A stretch of 34,669 bases of DNA, from positions 40,549 through 75,217 of the forward strand of contig CAKKRP010000024.1 of assembly GCA_919902765.1 (NCBI GenBank). The letters run 5' to 3'. Below the pieces are notes generated by a model. The model made no database searches, was not told where the DNA came from, and saw only the letters and a list, made by a program, of their open reading frames with translations. Of the stretch, positions 1-7,929 are shown one piece after another; within the stretch, counting starts at the first letter, position 1; each line of letters opens with the position of its first letter. This DNA is from Gammaproteobacteria bacterium (GTDB taxonomy: Bacteria > Pseudomonadota > Gammaproteobacteria > S012-40). A program made the translations under genes and the position numbers.

Positions 1-1431
1 CGTGTGAATGGCATCGAGGCGGGGTTTCCGGGCGCCAGCCCAGGGGATTTTGAGGCCGTGCGCGCCGTTGCCGATGAAATCAAAGACAGCACGGTGTGCG
101 GCTTGGCGCGCGCCTTAGATAAAGACATAGACGCCGCGCACCTGGCCCTGAAAGGCGCCGGCGCGTTTCGCATTCACACCTTCATTGCGACCTCGCCCAT
201 CCATATGCGCACTAAATTGCGCATGACCCCGGATCAAGTCGTTGAACAAGCGGTGCGTGCGGTCAAACGCGCCCGTCAATATACCTCGGATGTGGAATTT
301 TCACCTGAAGACGCCGGGCGTTCGGAGGTCGATTTTTTATGTCGCGTGTTGGAGGCGGTCATCGACGCCGGTGCGCGCACGGTGAACATCCCGGACACGG
401 TGGGTTACAACGTCCCGGAACAATTCGGGAGTTTGATTCGCCAGTTGCGCGAACGCGTACCCAATATCGACAAGGCCGTTATCTCAGTGCATTGTCACAA
501 TGATCTCGGGCTGGCGGTGGCGAATTCGTTGTCGGCGGTGATGAACGGCGCACGTCAAGTCGAATGCACCATCAATGGCTTGGGCGAACGCGCGGGTAAC
601 GCCGCGCTGGAAGAGGTGGTCATGGCGGTGCGTACGCGGCGTGACGTATTTACTTGCGACACACGCATAGACACCACGCAAATCGTATCCGCCTCGCGTT
701 TGGTGTCGAGTATCACGGGCTTCGCGGTGCAACCGAATAAGGCCATAGTGGGCGCGAACGCATTTGCACACGAATCCGGTATCCATCAAGACGGCGTGTT
801 GAAAGGACGGGAAACCTACGAAATTATGCGCGCCGAAGATGTCGGTTGGATGGCCAATCGCATGGTGTTGGGTAAACATTCGGGGCGTAACGCATTTCGT
901 TCGCGCATGAAAGAATTGGGTATGGAGTTTTCGTCGGAAGAATTATTGAACGATGCCTTCGTGCGCTTTAAAGATTTAGCGGATAAAAAACACGAAATCT
1001 ATGACGATGATTTACAGGCCTTGGTTAGCGAGGCCAATTTCGAATCTGAAAACGAGGTCATCAAATTGGTGTCAATGAAGGTATGTTCGGAGACCGGGAC
1101 GACGCCTAAAGCGCATATATGTTTGTGGAAAGAAGGCGTGGAGATGGCAGCCGACGCGGAAGGCGGCGGGCCGGTCGATGCGACGTTTAAGGCGATGGAA
1201 TCGCTGGTCAATAGCGGCAGTCAGTTATTATTATATTCTGTCAACGCCATCACCAGCGGCACCGATGCACAAGGCGAAGTAACGGTACGTTTAGATCAAG
1301 GTGGGCGTATCGTCAATGGTCAAGGTGCGGACACCGACATCGTGGTGGCCTCCGCCAAGGCCTATATCAATGCCTTGAATAAATTATTGTCGCCGGTCGC
1401 GCGCGCGCATCCGCAACGCGGTGACGTTTAA
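1..1431 (+). CDS. leuA: 2-isopropylmalate synthase, 5'-truncated by the window edge
   Basis: LeuA condenses acetyl-CoA with 2-oxoisovalerate, the first committed step of leucine synthesis in the cytoplasm. The frame is open from base 1, and the first residues ([16 protein letters not shown]) align with a point about 40 residues inside the family, so the real start lies upstream. The metal-binding HCHND motif and the [13 protein letters not shown] segment of the TIM barrel are present, as is SGIHQDG in the linker. The last ~120 residues form the LeuA allosteric domain, where leucine feedback acts in this family. The visible part is 476 codons against a usual ~515 residues. The stop is followed after two bases by the next gene, which suggests co-transcription. 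The identification is secure. Confidence 0.95.
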   Translation, partial: RVNGIEAGFPGASPGDFEAVRAVADEIKDSTVCGLARALDKDIDAAHLALKGAGAFRIHTFIATSPIHMRTKLRMTPDQVVEQAVRAVKRARQYTSDVEFSPEDAGRSEVDFLCRVLEAVIDAGARTVNIPDTVGYNVPEQFGSLIRQLRERVPNIDKAVISVHCHNDLGLAVANSLSAVMNGARQVECTINGLGERAGNAALEEVVMAVRTRRDVFTCDTRIDTTQIVSASRLVSSITGFAVQPNKAIVGANAFAHESGIHQDGVLKGRETYEIMRAEDVGWMANRMVLGKHSGRNAFRSRMKELGMEFSSEELLNDAFVRFKDLADKKHEIYDDDLQALVSEANFESENEVIKLVSMKVCSETGTTPKAHICLWKEGVEMAADAEGGGPVDATFKAMESLVNSGSQLLLYSVNAITSGTDAQGEVTVRLDQGGRIVNGQGADTDIVVASAKAYINALNKLLSPVARAHPQRGDV

Positions 1432-1433
1432 CT

Positions 1434-2117
1434 ATGCCGATTTCACGGCTGCAATATTTACAGGCGATGGATATTGTGGCGTGGCGCGCGCGCGCTGGGC
1501 GTGGTGCAAATGCGCCCATAGCGCCCGCGCCGGAAATCGATGTTCCTGTTTTCGCGCGCGCCGACGCAGGATGGGAGGCATTGCAGGCGCGCGTGCGCGT
1601 CTGCAATGCGTGTCGTTTGCATGCGGGGCGCACCCAAACGGTGTTTGGCGTAGGCGATCCACATGCGCAATGGATGGTCATAGGCGAAGGTCCGGGCGCG
1701 GATGAAGATCAACAAGGCGAGCCCTTTGTCGGCAAGGCCGGGCAGTTGCTCAATGCGATGTTGGCGGCCATCGGATTGGCGCGTGGCAAGGTTTATATTG
1801 CCAATATCGTCAAATGTCGTCCACCGCAAAATCGCGAACCTGCTAGCGATGAGGTGGCGGCCTGCATGGGTTATTTACACGCGCAAATCGATTTGGTGCA
1901 ACCGCGTATAATATTGTGTGTGGGCAAAGTCGCTGCGTCTAATTTATTGGGGCGCGACGAGCCCATAGGACGGATGCGCGGGACGGTGCATCAATTTAAA
2001 AAGATCCCGACGGTGGTGACCTATCATCCCGCCTATTTATTGCGTTCGCCGCTAGAAAAACGCAAGGCCTGGGAAGATCTAAAATTGGCGCGCCGTGTGG
2101 TGCAACAGGGTTTATGA
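1434..2117 (+). CDS. Type 4 (Fe-S) uracil-DNA glycosylase
   Basis: This 227-residue protein belongs to the family 4 uracil-DNA glycosylases, which excise uracil from DNA. Four cysteines fit the family's 4Fe-4S ligands: C57 and C60 (CNAC), C128 (VKCRPP) and C162 (LCVGK). The active-site segment GEGPGADEDQQGEPFVGKAG and the late HPAYLL motif are both present. The N-terminal ~50 residues are a poorly conserved, Ala/Arg-rich extension, which is common in gammaproteobacterial members that were once annotated as phage SPO1 DNA polymerase-related. The start is 2 bases after the leuA stop and the end overlaps rimI by 4 bases (ATGA), so the three genes are probably one transcript. A second Fe-S glycosylase of another family lies at 22337-22990. 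Confidence 0.9.
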   Translation: MPISRLQYLQAMDIVAWRARAGRGANAPIAPAPEIDVPVFARADAGWEALQARVRVCNACRLHAGRTQTVFGVGDPHAQWMVIGEGPGADEDQQGEPFVGKAGQLLNAMLAAIGLARGKVYIANIVKCRPPQNREPASDEVAACMGYLHAQIDLVQPRIILCVGKVAASNLLGRDEPIGRMRGTVHQFKKIPTVVTYHPAYLLRSPLEKRKAWEDLKLARRVVQQGL

Positions 2118-2578
2118 GTACCCCTTGGAATTTTCGCGCCATGGCCGACGCCGATCTTCCGCAGGTGATGGCCATCGAAGAACTATGTCACGCTTTTCCT
2201 TGGACAGAGGGAATTTTCGGCGATTGTTTGCGCGTCGGATACCATTGTTGGGTGATAGAACAGGCGGGAGAAATCATCGGCTATGGGATCATATCCACTG
2301 GGGCGGAAGAGGCCCATGTGCTGAATGTCTCGGTACGCCCCGATAGGCGTCGTCAAGGGGCGGGCGAGGCGATGATGAATATGTTGACGGTGCAGGCGCG
2401 TGCAAAGGGCGCACACAGCCTTTATCTGGAAGTGCGTCCAAGCAATGTGGGGGCCATGCGTTTGTACGAAAAACTGATGTTTAACGAGATCGGCCGACGC
2501 AAGGATTATTATCCAGCGGCCGGAAATGGGCGCGAAGATGCTATTTTGTATGCGAAGGACATACACCAATTCGTTTGA
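2114..2578 (+). CDS. rimI: Ribosomal protein S18-alanine N-acetyltransferase
   Basis: RimI is a GNAT-fold acetyltransferase that acetylates the N-terminal alanine of ribosomal protein S18. The 154-residue product has the acetyl-CoA binding loop V-R-P-x-R-R-R-Q-G-A-G-E near residues 76-87, the LYLEVRPSNVGAMRLYEKLMF segment characteristic of RimI (shown here only as its key elements LEVRPSN and AMRLYEK), and the RRKDYYP motif that follows. Length matches the family (about 150 residues). The ATG overlaps the stop of the glycosylase gene, which implies translational coupling. Identification is strong because the family-specific LEVR.SN..A..LY core is intact. Confidence 0.9.
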   Translation: MSTPWNFRAMADADLPQVMAIEELCHAFPWTEGIFGDCLRVGYHCWVIEQAGEIIGYGIISTGAEEAHVLNVSVRPDRRRQGAGEAMMNMLTVQARAKGAHSLYLEVRPSNVGAMRLYEKLMFNEIGRRKDYYPAAGNGREDAILYAKDIHQFV

Positions 2579-2629
2579 GACGGGTAAGAACATTGGTTTT
2601 TAGAGTGCGACCAGGGCTGATTATAATCC

Positions 2630-2659
2630 TTGACATTCGTTCTGAACGCTCTTTAAGAT
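2630..2659 (+). promoter_or_regulatory. Candidate sigma-70 promoter
   Basis: TTGACA at 2630-2635 is followed after 18 bases by TAAGAT at 2654-2659. The -35 box is a perfect consensus and the -10 box is moderate. It lies just downstream of rimI and upstream of the microsatellite-bearing short reading frames and the split regulator, so it could drive that region. No expression evidence is possible here. Confidence 0.4.
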
Positions 2660-2770
2660 AATCCGTGTCACCAAATTATAATCAATTTGTGCGATAAATA
2701 TCCCGGCGATGAGGACTGTCGGGGGTATCCAGGTTGTCGGATATATAAATTTTAACGAGGGATAGGTGCA

Positions 2771-2929
2771 ATGTATAACTCTTCTATTAGACGCGTCCGC
2801 GTTCAATCAATCAATCAATCAATCAATCTGTCTGTCTGTCTGTCTGTCTGTCCACTATTCAATAGCGGAGCTCGAACCTGCACGTGGTGCCTATCGGTAT
2901 CGTGTCGTGCATTCGAGACAGTTCAATAG
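2771..2929 (+). other. Possible small gene carrying a tetranucleotide microsatellite
   Basis: A 52-codon frame starts at ATG 2771, about nine bases after a GAGGG at 2757-2761. A competing 71-codon frame starts at GTG 2766 and ends at 2981. Both run through the (CAAT)6(CTGT)6 repeat at 2804-2851. In the ATG frame the repeat encodes QSINQSIN then LSVCLSVC, followed by a Cys-rich tail containing RTCTWCLSVSC. I recognise no family. The unit length is four, so any copy-number change would switch the frame downstream. This may be a non-coding leader rather than a gene; the rest of the 2579-3062 gap shows nothing I can name. Confidence 0.2.
2804..2851 (+). repeat. Compound tetranucleotide microsatellite (CAAT)6(CTGT)6
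   Basis: Six perfect copies of CAAT (2804-2827) run directly into six perfect copies of CTGT (2828-2851). Perfect tetranucleotide arrays of this size are unusual in bacterial chromosomes. CAAT arrays are a known phase-variation device in Haemophilus lic genes. The array lies 211 bases before the start of the receiver-like gene, in a region with weak coding signal. Confidence 0.97.
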
Positions 2930-3062
2930 TCAATTCCAAATCGATCATCGCGTAGCAGGTTTCGGTTATAGAGGCCCATAACGCGGGGCTGCGCGTAGAA
3001 AATGGCGAAAACGAGCCAAGGAATGTAAAAACGAATAGCGAATAAAAAACGGAGGAAGGAAG

Positions 3063-3482
3063 ATGAGATCGGGAGTGGTGTGTGTCAATTATCAACACGC
3101 GAAAGTTATTCAAGAAATCGAAAAAACCTTGGCTTTACGATTTCGTTACATAGATGTGCAAGGCGGTGGCGATATCGCGTTGGATGGTGTCGAATTAATG
3201 CTTTATCACCATGATTCTATGCATGACGCCGGTTTAGATGTGCTGGAGGGTTTTAAGCGCTCGCATCCTTCAACACCGATCATTTTGACCAGCAATATGA
3301 TTGGATCGGCCTTGGGTCAGCGGGCGTTACGCATGCGCGTTTGGGATTTTATTCTCCTACCCCAAGAGGGCGCACGTCTCATTGCGCAAATTCGGTGCAT
3401 ATTGGCAATGCGTAAACGACCTCAGGCATCCAGGGCGATGTATCGCCGGAAGCGATGGAGCAGGGATCGGAAACCGCGTTGA
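3063..3482 (+). CDS. Receiver-like N-terminal domain of a split response regulator
   Basis: The 139-residue product looks like a CheY-type receiver: a short N-terminal strand (GVVCVNYQHAKVI), a GLDVLEGFK helix, STPIILTSN, and WDFILLPQEG followed by a C-terminal amphipathic helix. At the position where a phospho-accepting Asp is expected, eight residues before the Gly of GLDVL, I read a His within LYHHDS, so this may be a degenerate receiver. After about residue 120 the sequence becomes Arg-rich and loses domain character, while the AraC-type helix-turn-helix begins in another frame. A single-base frameshift near 3410-3450 in a former receiver-AraC regulator is the simplest reading. The start has GGAGGAAG just upstream (3051-3060). 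Confidence 0.65.
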   Translation: MRSGVVCVNYQHAKVIQEIEKTLALRFRYIDVQGGGDIALDGVELMLYHHDSMHDAGLDVLEGFKRSHPSTPIILTSNMIGSALGQRALRMRVWDFILLPQEGARLIAQIRCILAMRKRPQASRAMYRRKRWSRDRKPR

Positions 3483-3829
3483 GCTTGCGTGGCAAGACGC
3501 TTAATGCAGTGCGTTATATCACAGTCCACTATGCCGAAAAATTGTCTATCGCTACCCTGGCCGCAGAATGCCACCTATGCCCGGATGTATTTGTGCGGCG
3601 GTTCAAGGATGAGCAGGGGATGAACCCTTGTGAGTATATAAAACGCTACCGGCTAGATGCAGCGAAAACCTTATTGGCGGGCAGTCTAAGCAATGTGCAG
3701 GAAATCGCCTATAAGGTGGGATATAACGATGTCAGCCAATTCAATCGATTGTTTCGGGCCCAAGAGGGCAAGACGCCGCTCGCTTATCGCTACACAACAC
3801 AAGTGCGTTCAAGTTTAGATAGGAAATAG
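3455..3829 (+). CDS. AraC-type helix-turn-helix domain (second part of the split regulator)
   Basis: This 124-residue product is essentially an AraC/XylS DNA-binding domain with two helix-turn-helix motifs: KLSIATLAAECHLCPDVFVRRFK (first, residues ~30-52) and NVQEIAYKVGYNDVSQFNRLFR (second, residues ~80-101), followed by the usual G-K-T-P-L-A-Y-R end. It overlaps the receiver-like gene by 28 bases in another frame. Reading upstream in this frame gives PEA before MEQGSE, so it could join to the receiver if one base is added or removed. It sits 374 bases before the biosynthetic cluster on the same strand, which suggests it controls that cluster. It could still be made alone from ATG 3455, although no good ribosome binding site precedes it. 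Confidence 0.75.
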   Translation: MEQGSETALSLRGKTLNAVRYITVHYAEKLSIATLAAECHLCPDVFVRRFKDEQGMNPCEYIKRYRLDAAKTLLAGSLSNVQEIAYKVGYNDVSQFNRLFRAQEGKTPLAYRYTTQVRSSLDRK

Positions 3830-4203
3830 TTCTATCGGATTTATAAGAAGGTAATTCAGAATACTGACGCAGACATCTGGTTGTTGTTCACGACGGATGA
3901 CGTGGTTGACTATCATCGGACGCATTCCTGGTAGACATCAAGGAGGAGGATATGGTTTGGCGAGTATTGCCATTTGGGATGGTGTAGTCGTTTGGCGGAA
4001 ATGTATATGCGACAGGAGGCGGATCTTCCTCTTCGGAAGACAACACAGCCGCCACATCGTATTTTGACTATACGTGTGGATGTCGTTTGTAATATTACTA
4101 TACGAACAGCGGAACAACTGCATTGAGAAGCTCGCAGTCTCGGGTTTGCGTCTAAGATTTCCGTTCCCCGTACAAGCAGTGTTCATAAGAAGGACGTGAA
4201 GTT
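3830..4203. other. Gap between regulator and cluster, with decayed or leader-like short frames
   Basis: No conventional gene is visible. A very strong Shine-Dalgarno sequence, AAGGAGGAGG (3940-3949), precedes ATG 3952, which opens an 11-codon frame (MVWRVLPFGMV) ended by TAG at 3985-3987. The same frame then continues open to TAA 4090-4092, with Gly/Ser-rich residues and a CGCRL end. A second frame opens at ATG 4001 and runs 41 codons to TGA 4126; after a shift it stays open until just before the next gene. These may be a leader peptide, a broken small gene, or chance. The strong SD with no matching gene makes decay or translation-based control worth considering. A cluster promoter is expected here but I cannot place it. 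Confidence 0.35.
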
Positions 4204-7200
4204 ATGTATTTAAATTCCAAGATTTCAGAGCAGGTAGGTATTTCGGCCGACGCTCCCCTTCTAGAAAATCCAATGGAAGGATGGCAGGGGCGAGAGATTA
4301 CGGGGTCGAAAGAGTCCATTTTTTTGAGTGGTCAGCAGGCCCTCATGAGAATTCTGATTTCGCAGGCTGCACTTGATCGATCAGTTGGCATTCACACAGC
4401 GGGGTTCGTTAGCGGCTATCGCGGGTCCCCGCTGGGGGGGCTGGATAGAGAATTGGTAAAATCCAAAAAAATCCTAGACCAATCGAATATCCGCTTTCTA
4501 CCGGCGATCAACGAGGATTTGGCTGCTACGGCTCTAATTGGCACGCAGCGCGTTGAGAGCGACGCGAAGAAGCTGTATGACGGCGTATTTGGTATGTGGT
4601 ATGGCAAAGGGCCAGGTGTCGATCGTTCCGGTGACGCTATCAAGCACGGTAATTCATATGGCTCATCGCCGAAGGGCGGTGTTTTGGTGGTCGTCGGTGA
4701 TGATCACGGCTGCGTGTCGTCGTCGATGTCGCATCAATCCGATCGGACTTTAATGGCCTGGGGATTGCCGGTGATTCATCCAGCCGGACTCGCAGACTAC
4801 GAGCGATGTGGACTGTGGGGCTATGCATTGTCGCGTGCATCCGGCTTATGGGTGGGATTCAAGGCCATCACCGAAACTGTCGAAGCGTCCACGTCCATCA
4901 AGCCGTCTTCCCTACCTGAATTCGTGATCCCCGATATTAATCCCGGTACAGATGGATTGCACTGGCGTTGGCCCGATCTTCCAGGCATGCAAATTGAACG
5001 ACGGATTCCGTTCAAGTTCGAAGCAGCTCGCACCTTTGCCCTAGCTAATCCGCTCGACAGCGCTGTCACGGCCCCCGCACAACCAATACTCGTCATCGGT
5101 GCAGTTGGCAAGGCTTATGGCGATGTACGCCATGCATTGCAGGAATGTGGAGTCTCACTCGAACAACTCGAACACTTTGGCGTCGCCTTGTTGAAGATCA
5201 GCTTGGTTTATCCGCTGTCGCCGCTGTTGGAAGCCTGGGCGCAACGGGCCGACAAGGTTTTGATCGTCGAAGAGAAGCAACCTATTGTCGAAGAACTGCT
5301 TAAACAAAAATGCTACAACACAGTACACGAAAAACGTCCAATCATCGTCGGCAAAGCCGATGAAAATGGCAGACCGCTGTTATCTGACCATGAGGAACTT
5401 CGGCCGTCCAGAGTCGCACCGGTGCTCCGACAGCAACTACAAAGTCTCGGCATTGTGTTGCGCATACCGAATTTTTGGTGCATGCCGACTCTTTCACGGG
5501 TAAAGGACTGGGTCAAACGCACTCCATATCTGTGCTCGGGTTGCCCGCACAATACCTCAACGCAAGTGCCGAAAGGCAGCGAGGCACGCCTCGGCATCGG
5601 TTGCCATGCGATGGCGGCGCGTATGCCTGAGAGAGCAACCAGCGGTAGCGTGCAAATGGGCGGGGAAGGTGTCGACTGGCTGGGGCAGGCACCGTTTGTC
5701 GAGAGGACGCACATTTTCCAAAATATTGGCGACGGCACCTTTTTCCACTCGGGCTTCTTGGCGATACGCCAGGCAATTGCCGCCGGTGCGACCATCACTT
5801 ACAAATTGCTCTACAACGACGCCGTTGCCATGACCGGCGGCCAGCCGATTGACGGCGATCTGACCGTGAAAAAGGCAGTTGATCTGCTAAAAGCCGAAGG
5901 CGCACATCGAATTGTGGTGGTGACCGACAGTCTCGAACGTTATAAGGCACGCGACAGTCTGCCGACTGGGATTGAACTGTATCACCGCGAAAAATTGGAT
6001 GAGGTTCAGCGCCAATTGCGCGCGACCAGTGGCGTCAGCGTGCTGATTTTTGACCAAGTCTGCGCCATTGAAGGACGGCGCCGTAAGAAACATTTGCCAG
6101 CACCGGTATTGAAGACCGAAATCGTCATTAACGAGACAGTCTGCGAAGGGTGTGGCGACTGTCAGGTCAAATCCAATTGCCTGTCCGTGGCCCCGATCCA
6201 AACACCGTTCGGTGCCAAACGCACTATTGACCCACACTCCTGCAACATCGATCTATCCTGCGTAATGGGTTTCTGTCCGAGCTTCGTCTTGGTGACCGGC
6301 AAGCCGCGCGAACGCCAGAACAAAAAGGCGGACATCACCGAGGTACTGGCGCGCGCTGATGCGCTAGTGTCGCCGGAGTCGTCTCGCTCGCTCTCCACAC
6401 CATATGCAATGTTGCTGGCAGGTGTGGGAGGAATGGGAGTCGTGTCGGTGGCACGCACCATCGCGATGGCCGCGCACCTGGATGGGCGTGCGGTCAGCAT
6501 GCTCAACTTCACGGGATTCGCCCAGAAAGGCGGTGCAGTATTGTGCCACGTGCATATTGCCGACCACGCTGACACTTTACACCAATACCGCGTTGATCTC
6601 GGCGGCACCGACCTCTTGCTTGCGACTGATTTGGTTGCTGCCAGTGAAGACGATGCGTTGGGTTCGCTCGGGCACAAAACGGTTGTCGTCGCTAATACCA
6701 CCAAAACACAAACTGGTGCAATGTTGCGCAATACTGAATTGCGCATTGAAACTGAGGCGATTCAAGCATTGTTGAAAAACAAGGTGGGGGCCGAACTCTA
6801 TCACAGCCTGGACGCGGGGTTGCTGGCGAACGATTTGGTCAGTCCGATGCAAGCCAACATATTATTAATCGGATTCGCATGGCAGCGCGGTACGGTGCCG
6901 GTGTCCCTGGAAGCGCTGCAAAAAGCTATTGACGCCGGGGTTGGCGCAGCGACCAACCGTTTGGCTTTCGCCTGGGGTCGGCTGTGGGCGCAGGAGCCAG
7001 CATTCGTGGTACCCTATCTAAACAAAGCGGTGGATGGCGTATCGTCGATTTCTATAAATGACATCGGTGGCATGCGCCCCAAACGGGAGAACCTCGAGCA
7101 AATTGTCGAGGCCCGCAGTGCCTTCCTGACGAGCTACCAGAATGCCGCTTATGCAGCTCGTTACCGGAAAGTTGTCGAGCAAGTCCACTCGACGTTGGGG

Positions 7201-7800
7201 ACTGGCAGCGATAGCGCATGTACGGAGGCGGTGGCGCGAAACCTCTTCAAGCTGATGGCGTACAAAGATGAGTATGAGGTGGCGCGCCTTCTCACTGCCA
7301 GCAATTTTATTGGGCCGCTTAAAGCTAGATTTATGGGCCCCATTAATTTGCAGTTCCATTTCACCCTCCCAACACTGCGAAAAAAGCATAAAACTTACGG
7401 CATCCCAAAAAAGATTGCGATTTCCGGTTGGGTGCTACCGTTCCTGCGCTTGCTGGCGAAAGGTCGTGTGTTGCGCCATACACCGTTGGATCCCTTTGGC
7501 TGGACAACCGAGCGGAGAGAAGAACGGAGTTTGCTTCATGAGTATGAGAAATCTATACAGCGCTTGTTGCCAATACTGAGCAAAGATAAGTTACCGCTGT
7601 TTGTTGCCTGGGCGAACTTACCTGATTCAATTAGAGGGTACGGGCACATCAAGGCTAAGTCGATCGAGTCCGCCCGTTTGCGGCAGAAAGCGCTGATCGA
7701 ACAGATTGTTGCTGGCAAGTCTCTTATATTGACGTCGCCCCATGAAAAGCTCAGCGAGCACCTCACATCTGAGGTGGAGGAACCAGCATATGTTGATTAA
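4204..7800 (+). CDS. Fused indolepyruvate/2-oxoacid:ferredoxin oxidoreductase
   Basis: This 1198-residue enzyme is the single-chain form of the 2-oxoacid:ferredoxin oxidoreductases (indolepyruvate type). These use thiamine diphosphate to turn aryl or branched 2-oxoacids into acyl-CoA, CO2 and reduced ferredoxin. In order I see a pyrimidine-binding domain with GYRGSPLGG and INEDLAATA, a thiamine-binding domain with GCPHNTST (from residue 446) and GDGTFFHSG (about 509), a ferredoxin-like Cys cluster (C647, C650, C653, C659, then C680, C686, C691), and a gamma domain starting at AGVGGMG (about 739) with FTGFAQKGG. The last ~200 residues are the conserved C-terminal extension of this family. All key motifs look intact. 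As first gene of the cluster it could supply arylacetyl- or branched acyl-CoA starters; the substrate is inference. Confidence 0.9.
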   Translation: MYLNSKISEQVGISADAPLLENPMEGWQGREITGSKESIFLSGQQALMRILISQAALDRSVGIHTAGFVSGYRGSPLGGLDRELVKSKKILDQSNIRFLPAINEDLAATALIGTQRVESDAKKLYDGVFGMWYGKGPGVDRSGDAIKHGNSYGSSPKGGVLVVVGDDHGCVSSSMSHQSDRTLMAWGLPVIHPAGLADYERCGLWGYALSRASGLWVGFKAITETVEASTSIKPSSLPEFVIPDINPGTDGLHWRWPDLPGMQIERRIPFKFEAARTFALANPLDSAVTAPAQPILVIGAVGKAYGDVRHALQECGVSLEQLEHFGVALLKISLVYPLSPLLEAWAQRADKVLIVEEKQPIVEELLKQKCYNTVHEKRPIIVGKADENGRPLLSDHEELRPSRVAPVLRQQLQSLGIVLRIPNFWCMPTLSRVKDWVKRTPYLCSGCPHNTSTQVPKGSEARLGIGCHAMAARMPERATSGSVQMGGEGVDWLGQAPFVERTHIFQNIGDGTFFHSGFLAIRQAIAAGATITYKLLYNDAVAMTGGQPIDGDLTVKKAVDLLKAEGAHRIVVVTDSLERYKARDSLPTGIELYHREKLDEVQRQLRATSGVSVLIFDQVCAIEGRRRKKHLPAPVLKTEIVINETVCEGCGDCQVKSNCLSVAPIQTPFGAKRTIDPHSCNIDLSCVMGFCPSFVLVTGKPRERQNKKADITEVLARADALVSPESSRSLSTPYAMLLAGVGGMGVVSVARTIAMAAHLDGRAVSMLNFTGFAQKGGAVLCHVHIADHADTLHQYRVDLGGTDLLLATDLVAASEDDALGSLGHKTVVVANTTKTQTGAMLRNTELRIETEAIQALLKNKVGAELYHSLDAGLLANDLVSPMQANILLIGFAWQRGTVPVSLEALQKAIDAGVGAATNRLAFAWGRLWAQEPAFVVPYLNKAVDGVSSISINDIGGMRPKRENLEQIVEARSAFLTSYQNAAYAARYRKVVEQVHSTLGTGSDSACTEAVARNLFKLMAYKDEYEVARLLTASNFIGPLKARFMGPINLQFHFTLPTLRKKHKTYGIPKKIAISGWVLPFLRLLAKGRVLRHTPLDPFGWTTERREERSLLHEYEKSIQRLLPILSKDKLPLFVAWANLPDSIRGYGHIKAKSIESARLRQKALIEQIVAGKSLILTSPHEKLSEHLTSEVEEPAYVD

Positions 7801-7929
7801 CAGCATTTTGCTCGATCCACTCCGGAGGCTGAGTGTATGGAACAGGATAACTATCGTTCCGGACTACAGAGCTTGCTGCGGAAATAAAAAAGAGAAGCAC
7901 CAACCCAGCCGAGTAAAAGGCTAGGAGCG

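Noticed and set aside
5313-5798. 161-codon minus-strand frame inside the oxidoreductase gene
   Set aside because: It mirrors a strongly supported coding region and shows no family motifs.
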